DNA of 64,000 nucleotides, from the NCBI GenBank assembly GCA_019454045.1, contig SKCR01033665.1, positions 62,001-126,000 of the forward strand. The letters run 5' to 3'. Positions within the stretch are counted from its first letter, which is position 1, and each line of letters begins with the position of its first letter. Source of the stretch: Zanthoxylum bungeanum. Its lineage: Eukaryota; Streptophyta; Magnoliopsida; Sapindales; Rutaceae. Positions 45,139 to 58,358 of the stretch are shown one piece after another. The position numbers and the translations under genes are program-made. Under the pieces are notes generated by a model. That model searched no databases. It saw nothing but the letters and a program-made list of their open reading frames with translations, and was not told the origin of the DNA.

Positions 45139-45906
45139 TTATAACAGGTAATTCAGAAGAGTTTCCAAGAAATGCATACCTGAGATGGCTCGGGGGAGTA
45201 ACTTCAGTTCCAGCTGCGGTGGTTCTTCAATCGAGGGTTTGATTCGGTCTGTCTTTGGAAGTTCCAAACTTTCAATTGGTTGTGTCACTTTGAAACGAAA
45301 CGGCTTGTCAAGATAGTTGATACATTCCATAATTTCAGCATCAAGCTCACTGTCAGACATGTTGGTGATGCAAGCTTCAAGTTTATCTGTGGGAATTGTA
45401 TCAGTATCTTTAATGATACTATCAACAATATCAATTCTGAAACATTCTTCTTCCTTTTCATCGCTCGGGAATTTCATGGCTTTGAAAACATTGAAAGTAA
45501 CTTCTTGGTCCTGAACTTTCATGGTTAGTTCTCCTTTTTGTACGTCAATCACAGTTCTCCCTGTAGCCAAGAATGGTCTCCAAGAATGATAGGAACATCT
45601 TTGTCTTCTTCCATGTCAAGGATAATGAAATCAGCTGGGAGAATGAGTTTGTCAACTTTCACCAACACATCTTCAACCACTCCTCTTGGAAATGCGAGCG
45701 TTTCGATCGGCAAGTTGCAAAGAGACAGAGGTAGGCATTGCTTCTCCAATCTGTAGTTTCCTGTAAATAGAAAAAGGCATCAAGTTAACACTAGCACCTA
45801 AATCACATAAAGCCTTACCGATGTAATGTTCTCCAATGGTGCACGGGACTGTGAAACTGCCAGGATCTTTCAACTTCTTGGGGTAGTTTCCTCTGAATGA
45901 TGGCAC
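45139..45906 (-). pseudogene. Athila-like protease and protease-RT linker
   Basis: Three overlapping frames. 45906-45673 has [14 protein letters not shown] and the aspartic protease motif [13 protein letters not shown] (Asp-Leu-Gly instead of Asp-Ser/Thr-Gly, as is usual in Athila). 45749-45549 continues through [19 protein letters not shown] and VPIILG. 45570-45139 carries RTVIDVQKGELTMKV and the acidic linker up to PPQLELKLLP. Each step is a small indel. A last frame change at about 45185 separates it from RT. Confidence 0.8.
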
Positions 45907-47584
45907 TGCATTCTTCCGTCAATGCTACTGTCTCGTAATCTCCCAATCTTCGTTTTCGTGAAAGAATATCTTTCATGAATTTGACATAGCTGGGCATTTG
46001 TTCCAAGGCTTCTGCAAATGGGATGTTGATGTGCAGCTTTTTGAATACTTCCAGGAATCGAGCAAACTGCTTGTCCAGTTTGTTTTTCTGAAGACGCTGA
46101 GGAAAAGGTGGAGGTGGAGTAATCTGTTCTTTTTCCTTTGCTTCTTTTTCCTCCATCTGTTGCTCTGCTTCTTTTGGAACATCTTCAATGGTTGCCTTGA
46201 TTCCAACATCTTTGTTGATTTCAGTACCTTTTCAAGGTGATGGCTTGACATTGCTCCTTCCCTCGGTTCCTTGGATTCGGTTCTGTATTGCTGGGAAGAT
46301 TTCCTGGTGGTCTGTAACTCTGAGCATTGGCCAGTTGTCCAATCTGATTTTCCAGTGCTTTGATAGAAGCTGATTGGTTCTGAATCATAGCATCGTATTT
46401 TTTTAACTGAGCCAGCACTTCTGCCATTACTGGTTCTTTTTCATGCTCCTGGCCTTTGTTATGTTGCTGGAATACATGTGGTGGATTGTTCTGTTGCTGA
46501 AATCCTGGTGGTGGATTGTTCCTTTGTCCAGAATTGTTGCTCCATGAAAAATTGGGATGATTCCTCCACCCTGGGTTGTAGGTGTTGGAATATGGATTAT
46601 TTCCCTTTTCATTTGAAATTGTTGACATAATTCACCGTTTCTTCAGGTTGAGTTGGCTCTGGTGCTCCTCCATATGTTGAACTTGTTGCTCCAATATTGC
46701 TTTGAGTGTTGAGAGTCTCCATGAATTTGCATATCTGGTCCAGTTTGGCACTAACTGCTGTGTTGGCTCCAACTTCATAAATTCCTGCAATTCTTTGAAT
46801 CAAGCTCCTTTCTGTTGGCCACAAGGAATTGTTATTGGCCATCTCTTCGATTAGGTCCCACAGGCTTGATCTTCTCCTTTTGACATCAAAGCTCCTCCAG
46901 CAGCAGCATCAATAGTGGTTCTCATCAATCCAGAAAGTCCATTATAGAAAGTTTGGACTTGAAGCCATTTTGGAATCTCATGGTGAGGACATTTCCGGAG
47001 CAGATCTTTGTATCTTTCCCAAGCTTCGTACAGAGATTCTGAATCTTGCTGCACAAAGGATGTGATGTCATTCCTCAACTTTGCAGTTCTGGCTGGTGGA
47101 AAGTATTTTGCAAGGAATTTGGTGGCTAGAGTATTCCATGTTGTGATGGAACCAGCTGATAGTGAATGTAGCCAGGCCTTTGCTCTGTCTTTCAAGGAAT
47201 ATGGAAAACCCGCAGTCTCATTGCTTCTTCTGATGCTCGGTTGTAATTGAAAGTGCCACAAACTTCCAGGAAGTTGCTGATGTGGGCATTAGGATCTTCA
47301 ATTGCATTCCCCCCAAACTGAACTGACTGCTGAATCATCTGAATGCAAGTTTTGATGTCACCTGCATTTGCTGGTAAGGGAGGAAGTACAATACAGGAAA
47401 TGAGGCCATCTACCACTGGAATGGTTCTGTCTCGAATGGGAATTGGTGGTGCAACCTCCAAAGGTTCAGGTTCCATGTTAACTAAAGCTTCTTGGCCTTC
47501 TCGCCTATCCCTTCTCAACTGTCTGATAGTTCTTTCAATCTCTGGGTCAAGCGGTCGGATTTCAAAGCTTCTGACTCGTCTCAT
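45815..47584 (-). pseudogene. gag: Athila-like gag
   Basis: The start MRRVRSFEIRPLDPEIERT at 47584 lies about 110 bases inside the primer site. The capsid domain (Retrotrans_gag) spans 47261-46851: SLKDRAKAWLHSL, ITTWNTLATKFLAKYFPP, SESLYEAWERYKDLLRKC and QTFYNGLSG. Downstream frames carry MANNNSLWPTERS, the Asn-rich NPYSNTYNPGWRNHPNFSW, and the region before protease (QRLQKNKLDKQFARFLEVF, INIPFAEALEQMPSY). Frame changes are visible near 47205 and 46855 and again around 46620 and 46230. The domain order is complete but the frame is broken. Gag would form the particle. Confidence 0.85.
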
Positions 47585-47696
47585 TAAGTGTATGAGAACC
47601 TGAAAACACAAGAAAAAACGAAAACAATAAGTAAAAAGAAAAATTAAATACAAGTAACGAAACTAACCCGTAAACTAATAATGAAAGATAAATAAG

Positions 47697-47714
47697 TCCC
47701 CGGCAACGGCGCCA
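47697..47714 (-). other. Primer binding site (tRNA-Asp type) of the Athila-like element
   Basis: TGGCGCCGTTGCCGGGGA in element sense, a few bases from the 5' LTR. This is the Asp-tRNA complement typical of Athila. Confidence 0.85.
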
Positions 47715-47720
47715 AAAACT

Positions 47721-49765
47721 TGACCGGCGTAAACACACACGTATAACGCAAGCGCACGTATCGTTCAAGTAGTATAAAAATATCGATCCCACGAGGACTT
47801 AAAACTGTTGTTTAATTGTTGATCAATTTATTTACAAATATCTATTAAATGGGTAACGAGATTGTTTGTTGATGGTTGAAATGAATTTCTAAATAAATAA
47901 ATAAATAAATTGACAAAAAATACTAAAGAAAATACAAAGATAAAAACTATCCAGGGTTGTGATTCTTCCAATACCATTTTAAAGATGAAGTGGTTATCTT
48001 AAAGTTGGGTAATATATTGATTTATTAACCTGGAACACTAAATTATGTAAAAGCCTCTGTCGATGGTCAGACACAAATACCTAGTATAACCCAATTGAAC
48101 CATATGTCTATGTCAACCAAATTATCTAGATTCATTAAGATTAAGTTCCAATTATGGCTACCCCCGCCCGACAGGTATATTCCTATCCTGTAAGGAAATC
48201 TATTAAAGGGTTATCTATCCTCAAGGAAGATCGTGGGCTATTGAGTCTAAGGTCTTAAACTTAAAATCCCTATGTCTAGTTCATTTTAGTTTACCTAATC
48301 AATTTTATTAATGGCCAATTAATAAAAAGCATTAAGATTAAGACTCAATAAATAAATCTTTATAATACCCAAACTATAATCTAACCCCTTATAAACCGGT
48401 GATATTGAAATTCATCACAACCCCAGATAACTACTTAGTTACAATACATAACTAGGGCTAAATAACTGAAAAATAAAAGCAAAATAAAGTAAAAATACTG
48501 AAAAGTAAAAGACAAAGAAAAAGTAAAATAAATGCTAAGGTAAAAGGAATTACTTTTACTACTACTAACTTAGAAATCCCATAAAATAAATATAACTTGT
48601 GAGATTAAAACCAACCGACCAATAGGCGGTATCCTGATTAAGTCAAATTAAGTCCAACCAGCCATATAGGCGGTAATATTTGTCCATAATCCAGCCATAA
48701 AGGCGGAACCAAAATAAATTTACCAACCGACCAATCTGGCGGTATCTTGGTATCTTATTAGTCAGGTTAAACAGATTAAATTAAATTGCCAACCGACCAA
48801 TATAGCGGTATCCTTTTTAAGTCAAATTTTAAATAGTGAATATATTGTTTAAGGGAGATTAATCTAAATAGTAACAGTAAAAGAATTACCTTTCACCTAG
48901 CAGAGGAAGTTACCTCCTCATTACTGAAAATAAAAACTGAAAAATTAAAGAAAGAAAAGTACTGTGCGTAAAAGTAAATTACGGAAAGTAAAAACTGAAA
49001 AGTAAAGAAAAGAAAGTGCGAAATGAAAATTAATTACTGAAAACTAAAAATAAACAAACTAGATACAATTCTTATTTTTCATTAAGAATTTCAAAGAAGA
49101 AAGTATGAATTTTACAAATGAAATGGCTTGGTATTTATAGGCAAAATTTTGCCACCATCAAATCATCAATCAATTTCTCCACCAATTACATTATTAATTT
49201 CTCCACTAATTACTCCACCAAATCCATAATTGCTCCAATAATTTCTTATCTTGTTTGTGTGTTGATTTGATAATTTTTATTAATTATTAATTAATTAATA
49301 TTTTGCTTTGAAAATGATTGATAATGACTTTTAATAATTACACTCCACACACTTCTGGATGGTTCATCAATTTCGGTCATGAAATCTTCAGAATTCGAAA
49401 ATATTTTCTCTTTCAAAGTTGTAGATCTTTGAGTCTTCTTTAATCTGGCACTTGAATCAGCTCAATCCGATATCTGAGTAAAAAGTTATGCCCAACATAC
49501 GACAGATGTGCAAAACTGGAATTTCCAAAACTGCACTTCGTCAAAACGCCCTTTCAAATTTCCAATCTCCAAAATTAATATATCAAGTCCAATAATTGCC
49601 CTTATTTGATCCACATTTCGTCCTAAATGATTTCATTGAGTCCCGATATTATTTTATCTGCAAAATAAACTAAAACACATCAAAACGTTCATCAAACCCG
49701 AGAAACTAAACAAAATATAAGTAAGTAAAAGGGGCGGTAAATATTGATATATTTTCCGCTCATCA
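47721..49765 (-). repeat. Athila-like 5' LTR
   Basis: 2.05 kb, same ends as the 3' LTR (TGATGAGCGG to GCCGGTCA in element sense). TATA box at 49132-49141. Differences from the 3' LTR are concentrated in the primer-site half (47780-48620). Confidence 0.9.
49132..49141 (-). promoter_or_regulatory. TATA box in Athila 5' LTR
   Basis: CCTATAAATA in element sense next to GGCAAAATTTTGCC. Likely promoter for the genomic RNA and so for any RNA reaching the LOG-like gene. Confidence 0.55.
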
Positions 49766-52285
49766 GGAACCTTTATATTCTAGAACACTAAAAGTGTTTA
49801 TTATATAAAGATGATATTGAGGTAAACAATTAGATGTGAATAACAGCATTTATTTTGAATATAAATAAATCTCAAACGGATTATTAAAATGACAAACAAA
49901 TAGCTCAAACTGATTTGATCCATAAGAAAATAATTGTGGATTATTGTCTGGGACACAACTAAAACAAGAGTCGTATATCCACTCTTTCGGAGAGTGGGTG
50001 CTAGGACACATTTGATTTCATTCAAATAAAGTCTACGAATCTAGTTTATTGGGCAAAGTGCCTAAAACACTATTTACTTGGTAAAAGTGTAAATGCCACC
50101 CATCTGTTAGCCCTAGTTCATAGTGAAGCAAGTGGGCCCATGTCTAGCTAGGCTAGAGGTGGAAATGAATATTTCATGACCTTTACGGATGTGGCATCGC
50201 GTTATGGCTATGTGTTTCTTTTGAAGAACACAAATCGGAAACTTTTAAAGTTTCGACACGAAATAGACAAATAGATCGGCTAAAGTATTATACCATCACG
50301 GTAAGACCGTAATGGAAAATACTTAAGCAATAAGTTTCTAATATACTTGAAAGAGTATAGTATTCTTTCAATGAGGACTCCTCCCGGAACACGTCATCCT
50401 AACGGTGTGTCCGAACTAGAGTAACCGAATTTTGTTGGACATGATAAGGTTAATCATGAGTCGCTCTGAGCTACCATTTCCTTCACCGGATACGCATAAA
50501 CTGTGCAAGAACTTATTTTGAATAAGGTTCCATAAAAATCTGTTTGACAGATATCATATTAGATATGAACATGAAAGAAACCGGGTTTCTCATTCCTGAT
50601 AATTTGGGTATGCTGGGCATATGTTTGGATGATACCAAACTAGAACCCAAATTGGATAAGTGCCTATTATAAGATATCCTAGGGATACCATAAGTATTGT
50701 ACTTATACAACTCACAAGAGAACATTTAGATTGTTGCTCACCATGCGGATTTCCTAAGAGGAATACCGATAAGCAGTGGTAAGTGGGAGGATAGTGAAAC
50801 TCGATGAAAATCGGAGTAATACTATTCCAGGCACCTATTCCTTAATGGAACATAAATAGTTCATCAAGGATGAAACTATTACCAGTAATCTTCGAATACA
50901 CAAGAACCACGTATGTCAGAGAGAGTCAGAAAACAACATGGGGTATGAGTTTCTGATCTCACCTCATAAAGATGTCTATCTTAGAGGTATACCAACTGAC
51001 TACGTATGAGGAAGTGATACAAGGTATCGACTCCCTATCATGGCAAAGTGCCATTATATCCGAATTGGATTCCATGTATATCAACAAGTTTGGATACTAG
51101 TTGATGTACCGCAAGGCATTGTGCCTATTGGTACTATATAAGTCTTCAAGGAAGACATACATGGATGGAAACATACCACCGTACTAAGCTAGGCTTGTAG
51201 CGGAAAGGTATTGTTATCAACATTGTGTTGATTACGATTCAACCTTTTACCTGTTGCCACGGTAAATCCATTTGGATAATGCTTGCTAATGTTGTATGTT
51301 TCATTTGTGAAATATGTCAGCTTAATGGGAAAATCGCTTTCCTGAAAAGGAAACCTTTTGGAGGATGTTTACAACATCCTGTCGGTTTTGTCGTACCATA
51401 ATAAGCAAACAAAGTTTTGCAGGTTATTCGATTGATGTTTGGATTGAAGCAAGCATTAGGTTCTTGGAATTATCTTTTTGATGTAATCATAATGGAGTAT
51501 GATTTAATTCAAAATGAAAATGATTCTTGTGTATATAAGGAGGTTATTGGAGCGCACTAACAGTGGCTGTCCTATAAAATAATAATAATATTCATTTCTT
51601 GGAAATGATATTCCCATAAAATAATCGGTGAAAGCTTGGCTTTCGAGAAAACTCTCCGAGAAATCGTACATTGAAAAATGTACGCGACCTGGTGTCTCAT
51701 ATGCTTTGAGCATATGGATTTACAAACAAGCCAATCCAAGTGATAGTCACTAGATTGATGTTAAGAACATCCATTAGTATCTTAGAGAACTAATGATGCT
51801 GTCTTAGTCTATGGAGAAGGAGAACTTGAAGTGACTGGGATCACTGTAGCAAGTTTCCTAAACCGATAAGACGATTATAAGTCGTAAACGGTACTATACA
51901 GTTTGAATGACGGAACAGTGAGCTAGAAATCTCCCAATCAAGATACTGTTACCGAATAAACAACAAATGCAGGTTATTGCTGCTGCTGAGGTGGTAATAG
52001 AAGCTATTTGGGTCGATAATAAATCTAATTAGATTATATATAATTATGTTAGCAGCTGAGCTAGGCGTCAGCACAGGCTAAAGAATTAATGGTCTCATCA
52101 ACTATCCAGATACATACTTCGATATTCATCTGATTTGTTCAGATCATACATCGTGGCGATGTGATGATCGAATAAATCGCATCAGATGATAATCATGCAA
52201 ATCCGCTCACGAAAGCATTTCTCAGTAATTTGAGCAAACCGTACATAGTTCGGGTGGTAGACAGTCGAGTGACTGGCTATAGGCC
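49766..52285 (+). pseudogene. E+ pol remnant: integrase, RT and RNase H
   Basis: Resumes E+ right of the Athila-like element. The pre-integrase LGH tract is at 49945-49990, integrase core near 50110-50230 and 50370-50480, and the RT N-terminus near 51060-51260. The YVDD codons are replaced by an AT-rich string near 51575-51600. A deletion of about 165 bp at 51666-51690 leaves the palindrome CGTACATTGAAAAATGTACG. RNase H remnants lie at 51830-52080. The lesions are the same as in E-. Many stops; not translatable. Confidence 0.7.
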
Positions 52286-52296
52286 AAGTGGGAGAT
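52286..52296 (+). other. Polypurine tract of E+
   Basis: AAGTGGGAGAT immediately before the LTR. Confidence 0.75.
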
Positions 52297-54331
52297 TGTT
52301 GGACAATTATGACCCATAGCGTCACTATTTGAAAAGATCATGGTGTTGTTGTACAAATTAACTATGTGACAAAGGAGATTGCACTCTTATCATTTGTGAT
52401 TAGATCACCTAGATATATAAATGATAGGAGGTCCCAATGATTAGTTCCTGGATTGAGAATGATATGAGACAGTATCAGTCCACGAAGGATTAATCTTTAA
52501 ATATCCCTAGTCAGAGCATTATCGAGATTGGACATCGATAAATGCGTAAAAGACTAGTATTACACTTGTGCGCGTTGTGAGGGCACGACGACATTGTTCT
52601 CATATATTTGGGTATAAGATACTCATGCAAGTGTAATAGGAGGTTGTGTTTTACCGATTTTACGGGAAACAGCTTCGCTCTGGATAGCCCCCTTGGAATT
52701 CCATTGGTAGTATGACTATGTGTCTATGGAAGTCCGAAATCAGGGTAGGAGTATTTGGTCTTAACCTGAGACTTGCACCGCTAATACTTGCGACAATCAA
52801 TATAATTTGGTTGTGGTCGTCCATGGCTTTAACAGGTTCTGTGTACGCCAATGCTGGGTATATTGAGAATCGTAGTGTGTTGGGTGTGATATCAAGACGG
52901 AAGTATCACTCCAGTCATAGTGGAGATGATGGTCACGTAGGATACATGACTGTTCTCTTAAATGTTACAGCTATCGGGATTTTATGACAAGGTCATGTAT
53001 ATCCGATTATAGAGACTAGTCACCAGACATCCGACATGTGCTTCGTACGGGGCACACAAAATTCCAGCCCCAGGCCTAGCACGTGATCATCTGATACTGG
53101 ATCGACATACACGATACTACGTATACTATGCCTGATGTAGATCGCTTATTACTGTAAGCATGTTTCTGGAGAATTGGGTAGGCATGGCGCTTTGCTAGAA
53201 GCCAAACTTGTCTTGTAAATCGGTATAAACGTAGTAAGAGGTACGTACGTGTTCGGATAGTCCAATGACCGAATTTACTGCCAACATATCCGGGGATCTC
53301 ATGGGTCGCTTCCCGAAGATTCACCGATGACATATGACTCGCACTTTTATTTATCTTGGATTAATTAGATGAGAGAGAGAATTAATCTGGAATTAATTGC
53401 GGAGATATTTTATCTAGGATAAAATATCAATTAAAGAGAGAAAATGATTAATTTGGAATTAATCGATAAATTAATGTATTTGATATATTAAACGAAATTG
53501 GATTTAGACGTAGAATTAAAATTAGATTTTAATTCGGGCGAACGAGTTAATTTAGAATTAATTTGTTAGCGACGTGAATAGTGATTTTGCTAGGCATAAT
53601 CATTTAATTATATCGCAACAGAAAATTCGTTAATTTGGAATTAGCGAACCCGAGCCCGGGATTGTTTTCGAGCGCATTCGCATTTCGAATTCGAGTGCGG
53701 CACGCAAGTCAAATCAAGCGTCAAATCATTACTCACATCAAACGTCAAATCACATGTCACTTTGAGTGATGTGACAATTGATTGATTGATTGATGTGAGT
53801 TGATGTGAGATGATGGCAAGCATTTAATGCTTGACTTTTTGAAAAGGAATTATGGTATATGTTTTATTTGTTTTTGGAAAACAAATTAACAAATACACAT
53901 TTCTTCTTCTCTCTCTCTGCTTCACAATTTTGGAGCCAAAATTGCTCATTCTTCTCTCTCGACCAACATGCCATTTCTTATTGTTTTTCTTTTCTGGTTG
54001 GACCGAATTGAGGACAAGAAAAGAGTGAAATTTATGGCAAATTTCTAGAGTGTTAGCACATCAAATGAGGATATTCAAAAGTGATAGGGAACTCACTACA
54101 TGAGCAATGAATCAACTCAAGCTTGGAGCTTTCATGGAGGACCATCAATGGCCGAATTTGAGGACAAGATAACAGCCTACTGCCGAGCTTGGAGGAGGCA
54201 GAAAATGAAGTTTTTGTTGTCAACCGCATCAATCAACCATTCATTGTGAGCATTCCGCACCTCTTTTGATTGTATTCACATGTTATTTTCTTGCTTGATA
54301 ATGATCTTGGGAACCTGAGAGGAAACCAACA
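52297..54331 (+). repeat. E+ 3' LTR, complete
   Basis: 2.04 kb, TGTTGGACAATTATGACCC to GGAAACCAACA, followed by the TGTTG target duplication and resumed F2-outer pol. The palindrome-rich block is at about 53370-53630. Confidence 0.9.
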
Positions 54332-54336
54332 TGTTG
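54332..54336. repeat. Target site duplication TGTTG, right of E+
   Basis: Pairs with TGCTG at 23955-23959 (one transition). Confidence 0.75.
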
Positions 54337-55663
54337 GGCATACTTCAAACGTTTGGAAGGTACCAAACTTGATCCCAAATCAGATAAATGCCTTTTTCTA
54401 GGATATCCTAGGGAAACCAAAGGATATTACTTCTATCACCCACGAGAGAAAATTTTTTTTGTTTCTCTACATGCGGTTTTCCTTGAGAAGGAATTCCTAA
54501 ATGCAGTGATAAGTGGGAGGAAAGTAGAACTCGATGAAAATAGGAGTGATACTGTTCCTGGCATAGAATCCTCAACGGAACATGAACAGTTCATCAGGGA
54601 TGAAGCTGTACCACAATCTTCGAATACACAAGGACCATGTAGATCGGAGAGAGTTAGAAAACAACTGAGAGGTATGGGTTTCTGATCTCATCTCATGTAG
54701 ATATCAATCTCATTGAGGAAGACGAGCCGTCTACGTATGAGGAAGCGATACAAGGTATCAACTCCGGTTTATGGCAAGATGCCATGAATTTCGAAATAGA
54801 TTCCATGTATACCAACCAAGTTTGGACATTGGTTGATGCACCAGAAGGCGTAAAGCCTATTGGTTGCAAATGGATCTTCAAGAAGAAGACCGACATGGAT
54901 GGCAACGTACAAACGTATAAAGCTAGGCTTGTAGCGAAGAGGTATCGTCAACGATATGGTGTCGATTACGACGAAACTTTCTCACCCGTTGGCATGATTA
55001 AATCCATTCGGATAATGCTTGTTATTATTGTATATTTCGATTACAAGATATGGCAGATGGATGTCAAAACCGCTTTCCTTAACGGAAACCTGTTGGAGGA
55101 TGTTTATATGCAACAGCCTGACAGTTTTGTCGTGCCTAAACAAGCAAACAAGGTTTGCAAGTTAAATCGGTCCATTTATGGACTGAAGCAAGCGTCGCGT
55201 TCTTGGAACCAACGTTTTGATGAGATCATAAAAGAATATGATTTCGTTCAAAATGAAGATGATCCTGTGTATACAAGAAGGTTAGTGGGAGCGCACTGAC
55301 TTTCATTGTCCTTTATGTTGACGATGTATGCTTATTGGCAATTACATTCCCATGTTAACATCGGTGAAAGCTTGGCTTTCATTAAAAATTCTCCATGAAA
55401 GATCTGGGAGAAGAAGCCTTTATTCTGGGAATAAAGATCTACCGGGATAGATCTAGAAAGCTGCTTGGACTCTCCTAGAGCACGTACATTGACAAAGTGT
55501 TGAAGAGATTCAACATGGATCAGTCCAAGAGGGGACTATTGCCAATGTCACATGGCGTCACTCTATCTAAGGACATGTGTCATAAAACTCAAGATGATAG
55601 AGACAACATGAGTCGGATACTGTTCGCCTCCGCAGTCAGATCGATCATGTATGCCATGATATG
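54337..55663 (+). pseudogene. F2-outer pol, resumed: integrase end and RT
   Basis: Continues the frame cut at 23959: AYFKRLEGTKLDPKSDKC and FLGYPRETKGYYFYHP, the usual Copia integrase C-terminal tract, then an acidic linker. After a frame change near 54670 comes RVT_2 (54784-55299: TNQVWTLVDAPEGVKPIGC, RLVAKRYRQRYGVDYDETF, IWQMDVKTAFLNG). A one-base loss at about 55265 breaks it just before the active site, and another near 55330 lies within the YVDD region. The gene ends at 55663 within the linker to RNase H, fused to an F1 LTR. It keeps codons that are stops in the 14547 copy, so the two are separate copies. Confidence 0.85.
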
Positions 55664-56351
55664 CCGTGGACGATCGATGAGCTACTGCCCCAAATCATCA
55701 AAAGGAAGAAGATGGTTCGGGTGAGAGGAGTGCAAAGATTATGCCGTTTTTTGCAATTTCTGAAAACTTCATGGTATTTATAGGAATATTTTTGGAAATT
55801 ACGTTTTGACACGTAAAATTATAATTATGTCCTTAACCTTGTCCTTCTTCAAAAATATATAAATTTGATGCCCTTCTGCTCGTAATTTAGAAATGTTTTC
55901 AACATGAAAGTTATTCGTCTCGCAAAAATGAGTCTAATGGTTCAAGAATCAGCTCTATCATAGTTCGTTCACTATCATTATAGCTGAACTAAAAAAATTT
56001 CTTTGTATAGAATAATATACATAAATCGCATAAGCGGTTTTTTCGTGTCACTCGATTTCCAATGCATCAGATCTCTATTTTAAAATATTTCGAGCTATAT
56101 TTCTACAATTCAACTCTTTTTCACTAATATAGTCTCATTCTGAGACCCGATCTGCAATACAAAATCTTCCGGGAGAGTTTTTGAATTTCTAGATATTACA
56201 ATTTCGGGACTGAAATATTATTAAAAATAAAAAAAAACATCAGACTAGGGGTTGGTCAAATTCGGTCATCATAAGGAAAGGGCATAATTCTTTTTAAGTC
56301 GATCCCGGTGCCTATACCGCTTCTGCTACGTGAGGGAAAGCATTTCCTACA
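55664..56351 (+). mobile_element. F1 LTR 3, 5'-truncated
   Basis: Begins abruptly at CCGTGGACGATCGATGAGC, matching about 13724 of LTR 2, and runs to TTTCCTACA. TATA-like box at 55856-55864. No target duplication at the junction with F2 pol. Confidence 0.75.
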
Positions 56352-57240
56352 ATTGGCATCAAGAGCAAGGTTGAAAAGTGTTCTTAACCCTCTTTTTTTT
56401 TAATTAAAATTTATATTTTTAATGATTTATATGAGTTATAAATTGTTTGTATGCATGCTGTGATGAGTAGGCACATTTTAACGTTCATGTGATGAAAGTT
56501 TATTTTATATTCATGTGATGAATATATTGCATTGATCGTTAATTTTCTCTGGCTCTTTTTTGTGTGTGAATTTTGGTTTTGGGAATGTAAGGCTATAAAG
56601 CTAAAATTTTATTAGTGTTGTAAATTTATTTCCTATGTAAAAAATTCAAGTTGTAACATTCTATGTAATTTGGAGAGCCAATGCCATAATGGACTCAACA
56701 CCGCTCCATGGAGTGAGATTTGAAGACCAATGGATGCCTTGGAATATTTTGTACTAATTAGATTAGTGTAGAAAAAGTAAGAGCACGGTCAATGTAATTT
56801 TATTGCCTTAGTTCCTTCTTGGGTACACTTCTTTAAAACCTGGAAAATATGAGGCTTTCCGACGTCCTGAATGCAGCGTCGCGATGCGGGTGCCAGTTAT
56901 TTGAGTGTTGCGACTCTAAAAATATTGCATCGGGACGTGGACGAGAATTTATGTTCTGTCTGAGTTTCCCACTGTAAAGCGTCGCGTCGCGCTACTTAGA
57001 GTAGCGATACCCGTTTGTTATGTGTATGTTTATTTCAAAATATTTGAATAGCATGTTATATAGCTTATGGTGCCTACTCTTCCATTTTCACTTGCCATAA
57101 CATGTTTTTCGATGCATGGATATTCTAGTCATAAAATGTGATTTTATGAATTTTAAGAGTTAAAATTGGAATTTGATGTGCATGGAAACAAATTAATAAT
57201 ATTAATTGGTTAAATGGTTAAAATTGGAAATTAAATATTT

Positions 57241-57245
57241 AATAC
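57241..57245. repeat. Target site duplication AATAC, left of X copy c
   Basis: Pairs with AATAC at 60059-60063; same position in F1 as in copy b. Confidence 0.85.
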
Positions 57246-57810
57246 TGTAGGCACTACATTTTTGCATGTAAGTCCATATGATGAGTCTCATTTGGAGACA
57301 CTACCTTTTAAGTCACGGAAGTCACGGGAAACGGACGTCGGAAGGGGAAATTCAGAATAAGTACGTCATCGGATTCATTTCACAACTTCACTGTTTTCGT
57401 TAGTGCTGCGTTCGTTACTTCGTTTCGAACGTCAAACAGATTGCGGGCGTTTGTGTTGCGTTCGAAGGGGAGTTCAAACGGCGTCGGTATTTCTGGTTTG
57501 CTGCTACCCTCACACCCAAGCCCAATTAGCCCACCAAAGCCCATAAAACACATCCCAATCAATAAAACACATATTTAACACATGGGGAATTAAATAAAAT
57601 CTAAAAATCACATACCAAATTAAAATAAATATCAAATAAAATCATGCCTAATTAAAATCAATCAAAAATATTATATGCCTAAACAAATAAAATTAAATAT
57701 ATCAAATTCATAATCTAGCCAAGACATGTCCCCCAATCAAATATTAGACTTTCATTGTGAGACACCAATTGATTCCTTCCTTTTCAAACAAGGACAAACC
57801 CTAGCCTTTG

Positions 57811-57820
57811 CCTATAAAAA
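57811..57820 (+). promoter_or_regulatory. TATA box in X copy c
   Basis: CCTATAAAAA in a context identical to copy b (10701-10710). Confidence 0.6.
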
Positions 57821-58358
57821 GAACCCTTCACCACATATCTAAAGGTCCTAGCTCATTCATACAAGAAAAAACCTCTCTCTGACTCTTACATTCACGCATA
57901 CCCAAAAGAAAAAGAAAAGAATTTTCTCTCATCCTCCACCCTTGCTTTACCGAAAATCACACCCCTTAAACACCATACAACCACCGAAAAATCACAGCCT
58001 TAAACACCATCCACCCACGCCAACAAAACACCCAAAACAGTAGCCTAAAACACCAAAAACAGTGACCAAGATATAGCAGAAGTACAGCAGCAAAACAGCA
58101 GCGAAACGGAGCAAAAACAGTAGCTTGAGCAGCGAAACAGCAAGGAAAAATGTGAACCAGTTAACCAGAGGAGTTGCGGAGTGTTAGCCCTTCCGACGAT
58201 CGTGTACCGTACATCCGAGAGGTGATTTAAAAGGTTAGACATGAGGGCACTTTTTCTATTTATTGTCATTCGTTCTTTTTATTGTTTTATTCACATGAGA
58301 GTCGTTTGTGGATGCATGTTGTGGCTTTGAATGAATGAAAATGTGTCGCCTCTTGTGG

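Larger units (their letters stand above)
37348..49765 (-). mobile_element. Athila-like Gypsy retrotransposon with captured LOG gene
   Basis: 12.4 kb on the minus strand: 5' LTR (49765-47721), Asp-tRNA-type primer site, gag, protease, RT, RNase H, integrase, accessory ORF, LOG-like gene, long 3' non-coding part, polypurine tract, 3' LTR (39405-37348). The Gag/protease signatures ([32 protein letters not shown]), the integrase end ([20 protein letters not shown]) and the primer site place it in the Athila lineage. gag and pol have a handful of one-base breaks and one stop. The LTRs are near-identical over long stretches, so the insertion looks fairly recent. Confidence 0.9.
23960..54331 (+). 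mobile_element. E+, defective F2 relative nested in F2-outer integrase
   Basis: Bounded by F2-type LTRs in direct orientation (23960-25405 partial; 52297-54331 complete) and an imperfect 5-bp target duplication. Internal parts: leader (35723-36420), decayed gag and protease (36421-37347), decayed integrase, RT and RNase H (49766-52285). Between them lie an antisense relative (E-, 25406-35722) and the Athila-like element (37348-49765). The end of the left LTR, the primer site and the first part of the leader are missing next to E-. No frame is intact. Confidence 0.8.
16052..55663 (+). mobile_element. F2-outer, Copia element with two nested insertions
   Basis: Parts in order: 5' LTR (16052-17991), primer site, leader, gag start (20126-20323), [inverted solo LTR], gag end, protease and integrase (22293-23959), [30.4-kb E+ insertion], then rest of integrase linker and RT (54332-55663). 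The 3' end is lost at a fusion with an F1 LTR. gag/pol carry several stops and frame changes, so the element is dead. Confidence 0.8.
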
